Shown one piece after another: positions 17,170-24,799 of a stretch of 64,000 nt of DNA (positions are counted from its first letter, which is position 1; the number at the start of each line of letters is the position of its first letter). Source of the DNA: an uncultured Muribaculaceae bacterium (GTDB lineage Bacteria; Bacteroidota; Bacteroidia; Bacteroidales; Muribaculaceae); assembly GCA_910578075.1 (NCBI GenBank), contig CAJTPK010000018.1, positions 8,860 to 72,859 of the forward strand. The letters are read 5' to 3'. The notes under the pieces are model-generated. The model saw only the letters and a list, made by a program, of their open reading frames with translations, did no database searches and was not told the origin of the DNA. The translations under genes were made by a program, and so were the position numbers.

Positions 17170-18423
17170 ATGACACTACCGCAAGGTTTCATAGATATGA
17201 TCTCTCCTCTTCTCGGAGCTGATGCCCCTGCATTTCTTGAAGCAATGCAGCAAACGCCTTCTGTATCCATCAAGCTTAACCGCCGCAAGACCACAGACGT
17301 GGCAGCGACAGGATATGACGGCACCGAGGCTGTAAGATGGTGCCGCAGCGGATATTACCTCCCGCAGCGCCCTTTGTTCACCTATAACCCGCTTCTGCAT
17401 GCCGGAGTCTTCTACGTGCAGGATGCCTCATCCATGATATATGAAACAATAGCGGAAAGGATAGTGCCCATGGCTCTTGACACGGGATCTCCTCTGCGCG
17501 TTCTCGATCTATGCGCCGCACCCGGAGGGAAAACCACATCCCTCATCAACGCCCTTCCCGACGGGAGCATGGTGGTTGCAAATGAATTCATCGGCAACAG
17601 GGCAAGCATTCTTAAAGAGAATCTTCTCAAATGGGGCTACCCTGACATCATGATCACAAACTCCCCCACATCTCGTTTTACTGACATGGGAGAAATATTC
17701 GATATAGTCGCCGTCGATGCCCCTTGCTCCGGAGAAGGGATGATGCGCAAGGATGAGACTGCCGTTACCCAATGGAATGAAGGTCTGCAACGTCAATGCG
17801 CATCCCTGCAACGCGAGATTCTTACAGACGCTTTCAAGGCATTGAAACCGGGAGGATTCCTGATTTATTCCACCTGCACCTTCAACAGGCTCGAGAACGA
17901 GGAGAATGTCAACTTTCTTGTGGAGGATTTAGGGATGGTGACCGTAGACATGGAATTTCCTCAGGAATGGGGAATCGGCAAAGGCATTGAAACTCCATAC
18001 CCTTGCATGAGATTCATGCCCCACATCACACGAGGAGAGGGGCTCTTCGCGGCAGTTCTCCGTAAAGAGGGGGATTATCCCAAGGCCACACGATTGAAAG
18101 ATGACGCTTTCAGGAAGCTCATAAAATCCAAGGCAAAAGTGATATGCGATGGTATTCCCGCAAGCATTCTGAAAGGCAGGGAGATGGTTCCCACAAGCGA
18201 ATCTGTTCTTTCAACAGATTTCAGAAGAGGTTCATTACCTGAAGCGGAAGTTGATGAGACAACGGCCCTAAGCTATCTGCGCCACGAAGCATTGCATCTT
18301 GACTCCGACATTCCACGTGGGTTTGTTGTTATAACCTATAAAGGATATCCGTTAGGACTGGTCAAAAATATCGGAAACAGAGCCAACAACCTGTTCCCTT
18401 CTGTCTGGAGAATAAGAAATTAG
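17170..18423 (+). CDS. rRNA cytosine-C5 methyltransferase (RsmB/RsmF-like)
   Basis: 417-residue NOL1/NOP2/Sun-type RNA m5C methyltransferase. SAM motif I is VLDLCAAPGGKTT. The two cysteines of the mechanism are in DAPCSGEGMMRKD and YSTCTFNRLENE. A C-terminal PUA-like region ends in KNIGNRANNLFPSVWRI. The start at the ATG at 17170 follows the -7 box at the right distance; an earlier in-frame TTG at 17131 lies upstream of the promoter. It heads a tight run of genes (copA starts 7 bases later). RsmF is the likelier assignment from the C-terminal region. Confidence 0.9.
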   Translation: MTLPQGFIDMISPLLGADAPAFLEAMQQTPSVSIKLNRRKTTDVAATGYDGTEAVRWCRSGYYLPQRPLFTYNPLLHAGVFYVQDASSMIYETIAERIVPMALDTGSPLRVLDLCAAPGGKTTSLINALPDGSMVVANEFIGNRASILKENLLKWGYPDIMITNSPTSRFTDMGEIFDIVAVDAPCSGEGMMRKDETAVTQWNEGLQRQCASLQREILTDAFKALKPGGFLIYSTCTFNRLENEENVNFLVEDLGMVTVDMEFPQEWGIGKGIETPYPCMRFMPHITRGEGLFAAVLRKEGDYPKATRLKDDAFRKLIKSKAKVICDGIPASILKGREMVPTSESVLSTDFRRGSLPEAEVDETTALSYLRHEALHLDSDIPRGFVVITYKGYPLGLVKNIGNRANNLFPSVWRIRN

Positions 18424-18430
18424 AATTACA

Positions 18431-20650
18431 ATGAGCGTTACAAAACATAAGACATTTCCGGTGACGGGGATGATGTGCGCGGTATGCGCAGGGACGGTTG
18501 AGAAAACAATCGGAAAATGCGATGGCGTGGTTTCCGCATCCGTGAATTTCGCATCGTCTTCTGTTACTATAGACTGGCACCCGGCTGTAATATCAGCCGG
18601 AGAGATCGCCACAGCTGTGCGCGAAGCCGGCTACGACATGATTGTTTCCGACACCGAGGCGGAGGCTGTGGAGGAGAAAGAACGTCAGGAGGAGAAGGAA
18701 TACAGGAGCATGAAGATAAAGACGATAGTGGCATGGGCGATAACTGTGCCGATGTCTGTGCTCTGCATGACGCATGTGCATTTTCCGGGGGAAGCATGGA
18801 TATATATGATTCTGACACTTTGTGTGATGATATATTGTGGCGGCAGTTTCTACACCCGTGGTTTACGCGCTTTCATGGCGAAAGCTCCCAATATGGATAC
18901 GCTTGTTGGAATCTCCACGATAGTAAGTTTCGTATTCTCATTCTTCAACACCATATTTCCGGAGGTGCTGACTTCACGTGATATCAACGCAGACCTCTAT
19001 TATGAAGGGGCAGCCATGATCATAACATTTGTCCTTACAGGTAAACTGATGGGGCTTCGCAGTCGTCATTCCACCGGACTCGCGCTCCGCGCGTTGATAG
19101 GGATGCAACCTTCGGAAGCTACTTTGGAATTGCCTGACGGCTCGACACGCCGCGTTGACATTGCCGCGATAAAGCGAGGCGACATTCTTATCGTGAGACA
19201 AGGCGAGAGAATACCCGTTGACGGGACTGTTATGTCGGGAAATGCCACAGTAGATGAAGGAATGCTCACCGGTGAGCCGGTGGGAGTTGAGAAACAGACC
19301 GGCGACAAGGTATCCGCAGGAACAGTCGCCATAGCCGGAATCATCCATGTCGAAGCCAGGGAAGTCGGCTCCGCCACAGAATTATCGAGAATAATCCAGG
19401 CTGTTAAGGAAGCGCAGGGTTCAAAAGCGCCTGTACAGAGACTCGTTGATAAAGTTGCAGGCATATTTGTGCCGACAGTGCTGGTCATATCCTTTGTCAC
19501 ATTATGCGTATGGACATTGATAGGAACAGCATATATCCCCGTAGGACTTGTCTGCGCAGTGTCAGTTCTTGTCATCGCCTGCCCTTGCGCTCTTGGACTC
19601 GCCACTCCAACTGCCGTGATGGTGGGCATAGGCAGAGGAGCCAGAAACGGCATTCTTGTCAGAGACGCGGAAGCTCTTGAACGATTGGCGAAGGTTGACA
19701 CTCTGCTTATCGACAAGACAGGAACACTCACAGAAGGGAAACCAGTCACAACCGATATCGCGTGGAGCGGCGCAGTTCCGGAAGATAAGCGTGATGAGAT
19801 TCTCGGAATAATACGTGGAGCCGAAAAGATGAGCATACACCCTCTCGCAGCTGCTATAGATTCCGCCATCGGCAACAACGGAATAGAGCCGGTATCTCCT
19901 GATTCATTTGAATATATTCCCGGCAAAGGTATTATCTGTACGTATGCCGGAAACAGATATGACATAGGAAGTTCCTCTTTGGCGGAGCATACCGATGATG
20001 AGCGATTGGCAGAGGCTGTAACCGATTGGCAGAGACGTGGAGCGGGGATAGTTGTAGCATCTATAAACGGAGATGCTGTCGTGGCTTTCCGTGTAGAGGA
20101 TAAGATCAGGGAAGATGCTGCTGAAACTATCCGCGAGCTTAAAAATATGGGAATCTCGGTTGAACTTCTGACAGGAGACAAAAGCTCTACCGCAAAACAT
20201 ATCGCATCAATGATCGGTATCACAAAGGTTACTTCGGATACATTGCCTGCCGACAAACAACACCGTGTGGAAGAGCTTAAGGAAGAAGGGCATGTAGTGG
20301 CAATGGCAGGAGACGGGATAAACGATTCCACAGCCCTTGCCTCTGCCGATGTATCGATAGCCATGGGCGGCGGGTCGGACATCGCCATAGAAGTAGCCAA
20401 GCTCACACTTGTAGGAGGCAAACTGACCTCTCTGCCACGGGCGGTGAAATTATCAAAAGCCACATTGAGAATCATACGCGAAAACCTTTTCTGGGCGTTT
20501 ATATATAATGTGGTGGGAATTCCGTTGGCAGCAGGAGTGCTTTATAGCTGTGGATTCCTACTGTCTCCGATGTTTGCCTCGGCAGCGATGGCTTTGTCAT
20601 CGGTATGCGTAGTGATGAATTCTTTAAGATTAAATCGTATAAAAATATAA
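18431..20650 (+). CDS. copA: Copper-translocating P-type ATPase
   Basis: 739-residue P1B-type ATPase that pumps Cu(I) out of the cytoplasm. One N-terminal HMA domain carries GMMCAVCAG (Cys16 and Cys19). The transmembrane metal site is CPCALGLATPTA, the phosphorylated aspartate is in DKTGTLTEG, and the hinge is GDGINDSTAL. Eight membrane segments fit the family. A small HMA-like protein gene starts four bases after the stop, so pump and possible chaperone are co-expressed. A 469-codon open frame on the opposite strand is a coding shadow. Confidence 0.95.
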   Translation: MSVTKHKTFPVTGMMCAVCAGTVEKTIGKCDGVVSASVNFASSSVTIDWHPAVISAGEIATAVREAGYDMIVSDTEAEAVEEKERQEEKEYRSMKIKTIVAWAITVPMSVLCMTHVHFPGEAWIYMILTLCVMIYCGGSFYTRGLRAFMAKAPNMDTLVGISTIVSFVFSFFNTIFPEVLTSRDINADLYYEGAAMIITFVLTGKLMGLRSRHSTGLALRALIGMQPSEATLELPDGSTRRVDIAAIKRGDILIVRQGERIPVDGTVMSGNATVDEGMLTGEPVGVEKQTGDKVSAGTVAIAGIIHVEAREVGSATELSRIIQAVKEAQGSKAPVQRLVDKVAGIFVPTVLVISFVTLCVWTLIGTAYIPVGLVCAVSVLVIACPCALGLATPTAVMVGIGRGARNGILVRDAEALERLAKVDTLLIDKTGTLTEGKPVTTDIAWSGAVPEDKRDEILGIIRGAEKMSIHPLAAAIDSAIGNNGIEPVSPDSFEYIPGKGIICTYAGNRYDIGSSSLAEHTDDERLAEAVTDWQRRGAGIVVASINGDAVVAFRVEDKIREDAAETIRELKNMGISVELLTGDKSSTAKHIASMIGITKVTSDTLPADKQHRVEELKEEGHVVAMAGDGINDSTALASADVSIAMGGGSDIAIEVAKLTLVGGKLTSLPRAVKLSKATLRIIRENLFWAFIYNVVGIPLAAGVLYSCGFLLSPMFASAAMALSSVCVVMNSLRLNRIKI

Positions 20651-20654
20651 AAAC

Positions 20655-20876
20655 ATGAAATTCAAGACAAATGCGAAATGCGGCGGATGCAAAGCCGCGA
20701 TAATGGGAGCCGTTCAGCAGCGCTTCCCTGATATGGAATGGTCTATGGACCTGGATAATACGGACAAGATTCTGGAATGCCACGGTATTCCGGATGACAG
20801 TGCCAAGGCCGCGGAAATTGTGAAAACAATTGAAGAGACAGGCTTTCAGGGAAGCTGGTTGCCCGCCGATGCATAA
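20655..20876 (+). CDS. Small heavy-metal-associated (HMA) protein
   Basis: 73-residue cytosolic HMA-fold protein, probably a copper chaperone or sensor for the adjacent pump. The metal site is KCGGCKAA (Cys9 and Cys12), with GGC in place of the usual MxCxxC. The remainder has the beta-alpha-beta-beta-alpha-beta pattern. The stop overlaps the tcdA start by eight bases. Confidence in the fold is high; a delivery role to CopA is inferred from position. Confidence 0.85.
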   Translation: MKFKTNAKCGGCKAAIMGAVQQRFPDMEWSMDLDNTDKILECHGIPDDSAKAAEIVKTIEETGFQGSWLPADA

Positions 20877-21606
20877 CGAAGTTATGGAGCCCGATGGCTG
20901 GGACTCACGGACACGGCGTCTATTAGGTGAAGATGCTGTAGGCAGGCTCGCCAAAGCCCGCGTGGCAGTCATAGGCACCGGAGGTGTCGGAGGCTACGCG
21001 GTAGAGACACTTGCGCGTTGCGGAATCGGTCATCTCACAATTGTCGATGCTGATGATGTGGCGATAAGCAATATCAACCGTCAGCTTGTGGCATTACAAT
21101 CCACTGTAGGTGAAGCTAAAGTAGAATTATTTGCCCGAAGATGCAGAGACATTAATCCCGGAATCGAGGTGAATGCTGTCAAGGAGTTCATATCTCCGGA
21201 TAATGTGGAGACCCTTTTAGGAGAAGCCTACGATTATGTTATAGATGCCATAGACACGGTAGCCCCCAAAATGGCAGTCATCACTCATTGCCTGCAAAAT
21301 AACATACCTATCATATCATCGATGGGAGCGGGCGGCAGAGTGGATCCCACAAGGATTGGTTATTTCAACATCTGGGAAACCAGAGAGGACGGTCTTGCAA
21401 GGGCTGTGCGCCAACGGCTGAAAAAGGCAGGAATACGCAAATCGCTTAGAGTTGTGGCAAGCACCGAGGCCCCGCATCAACAAGCGGTCATCGAGCTTTC
21501 AGAGCGCAACAAACGCAGCTCCTACGGCACAATAATCTCGATACCGGCAATTTTCGGTATATATCTCGCCAACCACGTAATTCTCAAACTCGCACAAAGT
21601 AAATGA
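20869..21606 (+). CDS. tcdA: tRNA threonylcarbamoyladenosine dehydratase (E1-like)
   Basis: 245-residue ThiF/MoeB/E1-superfamily enzyme that cyclises t6A37 in tRNA. The nucleotide-binding motif VIGTGGVGGYAVETLARCG, the NINRQ motif, and DAIDTVAPK are all typical. The start at the ATG at 20869 overlaps the stop of the HMA gene; an ATG at 20884 is possible. The stop overlaps the lolD start in an ATGA. The position in a copper operon appears accidental. Another t6A-modifying enzyme, mtaB, occurs elsewhere in the window. Confidence 0.92.
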   Translation: MHNEVMEPDGWDSRTRRLLGEDAVGRLAKARVAVIGTGGVGGYAVETLARCGIGHLTIVDADDVAISNINRQLVALQSTVGEAKVELFARRCRDINPGIEVNAVKEFISPDNVETLLGEAYDYVIDAIDTVAPKMAVITHCLQNNIPIISSMGAGGRVDPTRIGYFNIWETREDGLARAVRQRLKKAGIRKSLRVVASTEAPHQQAVIELSERNKRSSYGTIISIPAIFGIYLANHVILKLAQSK

Positions 21607-22301
21607 TCAGATTAGAGCGTATCAGTAAAGCATATGGAAATCTTGAGGTGCTGTCAAATGTCAGCCTCGAGATTAAAAAAAATGAAATCATAACCATTGT
21701 GGGACCCAGCGGGGCAGGCAAAACCACGCTGCTTCAGATTGCCGGAACCCTTGACCGTCCAGACTTCGGAATAATCAGTTACGATGATCAGGATATCGGT
21801 GCGTTCAATGATAAGCGGCTTTCTGAATTCCGCAACCGCAATATTGGATTCATTTTCCAGTTCCATCAGTTGCTTCCCGAATTTACAGCTTGCGAGAATG
21901 TTGCTATTCCGGCTATGATCGGTGGCACTTCGAGAAAAAAAGCGATGGCCAAGGCGGCGGAATTGCTCGACATGCTTGGATTGTCGGAACGGTTGCGTCA
22001 TAAGCCGGCCCAGATGTCGGGGGGCGAACGTCAGAGAGCGGCGATAGCGCGTGCGCTCATCAACGAGCCGAAGGTTATTTTCGCTGACGAGCCTACCGGA
22101 AGCCTCGACTCCCGCAACCGTGACGAGATTTGCTCTATCATCGCGGATCTGCGGCAACGCCTGGGACAGACTTTCGTAATAGTCACACACGACCCGACTA
22201 TAACCACAATCGCCGACCGCGTGGTCAAGATGGCTGACGGACGGATTGTATCGGAAGAAAACCGCCGCATCTCACCCGAAGAATTAGAGTCCGTCCCCTA
22301 A
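21603..22301 (+). CDS. lolD: ABC transporter ATPase, LolD-like
   Basis: 232-residue ATP-binding subunit that powers release of lipoproteins from the inner membrane (LolCDE) or a related MacB-type exporter. Walker A is GPSGAGKTT, the signature is MSGGERQRAAIARAL, and Walker B is VIFADEPTGSLDS. It starts in an ATGA overlap with tcdA. The membrane partner is not adjacent, as often seen in Bacteroidetes. Its last codons (ELESVP and stop) lie inside a 43-base hairpin repeat, so the native C-terminus may have been altered by that sequence. Confidence 0.9.
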   Translation: MIRLERISKAYGNLEVLSNVSLEIKKNEIITIVGPSGAGKTTLLQIAGTLDRPDFGIISYDDQDIGAFNDKRLSEFRNRNIGFIFQFHQLLPEFTACENVAIPAMIGGTSRKKAMAKAAELLDMLGLSERLRHKPAQMSGGERQRAAIARALINEPKVIFADEPTGSLDSRNRDEICSIIADLRQRLGQTFVIVTHDPTITTIADRVVKMADGRIVSEENRRISPEELESVP

Positions 22302-22328
22302 AGCTAAATTTTTTATGAGACGGACTCT
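22286..22328 (+). repeat. 43-bp hairpin repeat, copy A
   Basis: AGAGTCCGTC (22286-22295) and GACGGACTCT (22319-22328) form a ten-pair stem over a 23-base loop containing CCCTAAAGCTAAATTTT. The repeat overlaps the 3' end of lolD. An inverted copy follows recO (37492-37535) and a half copy lies before murF (45338-45357). Confidence 0.75.
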
Positions 22329-22369
22329 TGGAAAGCATCCGCGAATTTCCTCCTTTGGAAAATAATTGT

Positions 22370-22377
22370 TAACTTTG
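22370..22377 (+). promoter_or_regulatory. -7 box of the DUF3467 gene
   Basis: TAACTTTG, predicted leader about 32 bases to the ATG at 22413. The hairpin repeat upstream separates this promoter from lolD. Confidence 0.5.
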
Positions 22378-22412
22378 TTACTCACAAATCACAGAAAAAA
22401 ATTTAAATTAAA

Positions 22413-22697
22413 ATGGAAAATAAAGAAAATCAACTTCAGATTCAACTCCGTCCGGAAGTTGCCGACGGAAAGTATACAAACCTCGCGATGATTGGCCACG
22501 GCCCCAATGAATTTCTCATCGACTTCATCTTCGCAGCTCCCGGAATGCCACAGGCTCCAGTGGTAAGCCGCGTGATGATGACTCCTGAGAATGCCAAGCA
22601 GCTTCTTTTCGCCCTCACTGACAACATCAAGAAATATGAGGCTCAGTTCGGTGAAATCATGCCCCGTAACGTAAAACCAGGCATCGCCAATAATTAA
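22413..22697 (+). CDS. DUF3467 family protein
   Basis: 94-residue soluble protein of the DUF3467 family. Family character is clear in the NEFLIDF region, VSRVMMTPENAKQLL and LTDNIKKYEAQFG. No catalytic motif or signal peptide is visible; the function is unknown. It has its own -7 box, and cysS begins 10 bases after its stop, so cysS is probably expressed from this promoter. Confidence 0.85.
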   Translation: MENKENQLQIQLRPEVADGKYTNLAMIGHGPNEFLIDFIFAAPGMPQAPVVSRVMMTPENAKQLLFALTDNIKKYEAQFGEIMPRNVKPGIANN

Positions 22698-22707
22698 GAT
22701 ACTCCAC

Positions 22708-24180
22708 GTGGAACACAATTTATTTCTCTACAATTCGCTGAAACGCACCAAGCAGCTCTTCAAGCCCCTGCATGAGGGTCATGTAGGGATGTATGTATGC
22801 GGACCGACTGTCTATGGCGACGCGCATCTCGGACATGCCCGCCCGGCAATCACGTTCGATATTCTGTTCCGCTATCTCCGTCATCTCGGATACAAGGTGC
22901 GCTATGTCCGTAACATCACAGACGTAGGTCATCTTGAGCATGACGCCGACTCCGGAGAGGACAAGATTGCAAAAAAAGCACGTCTTGAGCAACTGGAGCC
23001 GATGGAGGTGGTTCAGCTTTACCTCAACAGATACCACCACGATATGGAAGCCCTCAATGTGCTTCCCCCCAGTATAGAGCCTCATGCTTCCGGACATATA
23101 ATCGAACAGATTGAGTATATCAAGAAGATTCTTGAGGCCGGATATGCATATGAAAGCCAGGGATCAGTATATTTCGATGTCGAGAAATATAACCGCGACC
23201 ACCGCTACGGAATCCTTTCAGGCAGGAACATAGAGGATCTGCAGAACACAACCCGCTCGCTCGACGGGCAGGATGAGAAACGCAACCCTCTCGACTTCGC
23301 GCTCTGGAAGAAAGCCGCACCGGAGCATATCATGCACTGGCCCTCGCCATGGAGCGAAGGGTTCCCCGGTTGGCACCTCGAATGCTCCACTATGGGCGAG
23401 AAATATCTCGGCGAGAAGTTTGACATCCACGGTGGCGGCCTCGATCTGATGTTCCCCCACCATGAATGCGAGATAGCGCAAAGCGTGGCTGCACAGGGAC
23501 ACGAGGCGGTGAACTACTGGATCCACAACAACATGATCACCATCGAGGGGAAAAAGATGGGTAAGTCATACAACAATTTCATTACCCTTGAACAATTCTT
23601 CGATGGAAGCCATCCGCTTCTCACCCAGGCATACTCTCCGATGGTGATACGCTTCTTCATCCTGCAGGCGCAATACCGCAGCACTGTAGATTTCTCCAAC
23701 GAGGCTCTTCAGGCAGCTGAAAAAGCGTTACAGAAGATGCTCGACATCTACAGACGCTTGCAGAATCTGCTTCCTGCCGAGAAATCCACAGTCGAAGTTC
23801 CGGATTTCCTTACCCAGGCATACGAAGCGATGGATGATGACCTCAACACCCCGATAGTGATCGCAACATTATTTGAGGCTGGCAAAGTCATCAACTCAGC
23901 AGCGGATGGAAATGCGAAACTTAATGCCGAAGACCTCGCCAAGTTGCGACATCTTTTCGACACAATGCTTGTAGACCTCCTCGGCATCAAGACCGGAGCG
24001 GAAGAGGCAGGAGCAGACCTCAAACCATTTGAGGGAGCAGTGGATCTTTTAATGGATATCCGCAAGAATGCCAAGGATCAGAAAGACTGGGCAACATCTG
24101 ATCTTATCCGCGACAAGCTCGCTTCCCTTGGCTTCAATGTCAAAGACACAAAACAAGGAGTGGAATGGTCGCTTAAATAA
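22708..24180 (+). CDS. cysS: Cysteinyl-tRNA synthetase
   Basis: 490-residue class I synthetase charging tRNA-Cys. The HIGH motif is HLGHARP and the KMSKS motif is KKMGKS. Zinc ligands are found in MYVCGPTVYG, HLECS and HHECEIAQS. The start is a GTG at 22708: no ATG or TTG exists between the upstream stop and the conserved VCGPTVYG, so an alternative start is not available. A strong terminator lies 26 bases after the stop and marks the boundary to the AT-rich island. Confidence 0.96.
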   Translation: MEHNLFLYNSLKRTKQLFKPLHEGHVGMYVCGPTVYGDAHLGHARPAITFDILFRYLRHLGYKVRYVRNITDVGHLEHDADSGEDKIAKKARLEQLEPMEVVQLYLNRYHHDMEALNVLPPSIEPHASGHIIEQIEYIKKILEAGYAYESQGSVYFDVEKYNRDHRYGILSGRNIEDLQNTTRSLDGQDEKRNPLDFALWKKAAPEHIMHWPSPWSEGFPGWHLECSTMGEKYLGEKFDIHGGGLDLMFPHHECEIAQSVAAQGHEAVNYWIHNNMITIEGKKMGKSYNNFITLEQFFDGSHPLLTQAYSPMVIRFFILQAQYRSTVDFSNEALQAAEKALQKMLDIYRRLQNLLPAEKSTVEVPDFLTQAYEAMDDDLNTPIVIATLFEAGKVINSAADGNAKLNAEDLAKLRHLFDTMLVDLLGIKTGAEEAGADLKPFEGAVDLLMDIRKNAKDQKDWATSDLIRDKLASLGFNVKDTKQGVEWSLK

Positions 24181-24206
24181 GCCCCTCCCTTCACCCCCAT
24201 TTACCC

Positions 24207-24238
24207 AAAGCCGGAGACCCACCAAAGTCTCCGGCTTT
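24207..24238 (+). terminator. Terminator of cysS
   Basis: AAAGCCGGAGAC pairs perfectly with GTCTCCGGCTTT around an eight-base loop, ending in four T. Confidence 0.85.
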
Positions 24239-24799
24239 TCACATTCTGCAACAATTCCGCCACAACGCACAACAATAAATCATACCGCATACCATTAAAA
24301 TCCACAATTTTAAATCTATTTTAATAAAAAACTTACTTACATTTGGAAATTTATGTATTTTTATATACATTTGCTTCCGTATAGAGCATATCCATATTTT
24401 TTGATTGCAGGCATGTATTCCCCATTATTTGCACATAGTGGCAAAAAAAGGAGCTCACTATGTTTCAAAACTAAAAGCATCAACATCCTGCCGTATTTGA
24501 AACACTCATAGGATTGATACATTAAGTTGATAGACTGATTTTAAATATATCATCATGTATGTGGATATCAATTTTGTATATTCTATAGCTTGAAGCTTTA
24601 TGCTCCAATCATAGATTAAAGTTTTACAATTTAATTATCCACTAAATATATTCCAACCTATGACAGATACCATGAAATATAACACCTTACCGGCATTTAC
24701 CGTCATGGCGTATATTTTTCGATATCGGTAAATATCCATTTCTGGATAAGCAGGAATAGTTAATTATAATAAACAACGACACAACTAAAGACTTATATT
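24239..24799 (+). promoter_or_regulatory. Long AT-rich leader of the exporter island
   Basis: About 560 bases without a convincing gene. A full-consensus promoter (TTTG 24342-24345, 20-base spacer, TACATTTG 24366-24373) predicts a transcript start near 24377 and a leader of about 420 bases. Two stems share one strand: ACATAGTG/CACTATGT (24433-24440, 24456-24463) and GTTTCAAA/TTTGAAAC (24462-24469, 24496-24503). They cannot form together in full, as in an attenuator. Further on, TTTACCG (24696-24702) pairs with CGGTAAA (24726-24732). A 32-codon open frame (24413-24511) spans the hairpins. Confidence 0.5.

Noticed and set aside
19066..20475. 469-codon open frame on the minus strand opposite copA
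   Set aside because: It is antisense to a fully intact P-type ATPase, has low-complexity Ser/Ala/Thr-rich content typical of a shadow frame, and has no recognisable motif or promoter.
24635..24739. 34-codon minus-strand frame in the island leader ending in Ser-Gly, considered as a peptide precursor
   Set aside because: No promoter, no leader motif of the double-glycine type, and it overlaps a stem on the other strand; nothing supports expression.
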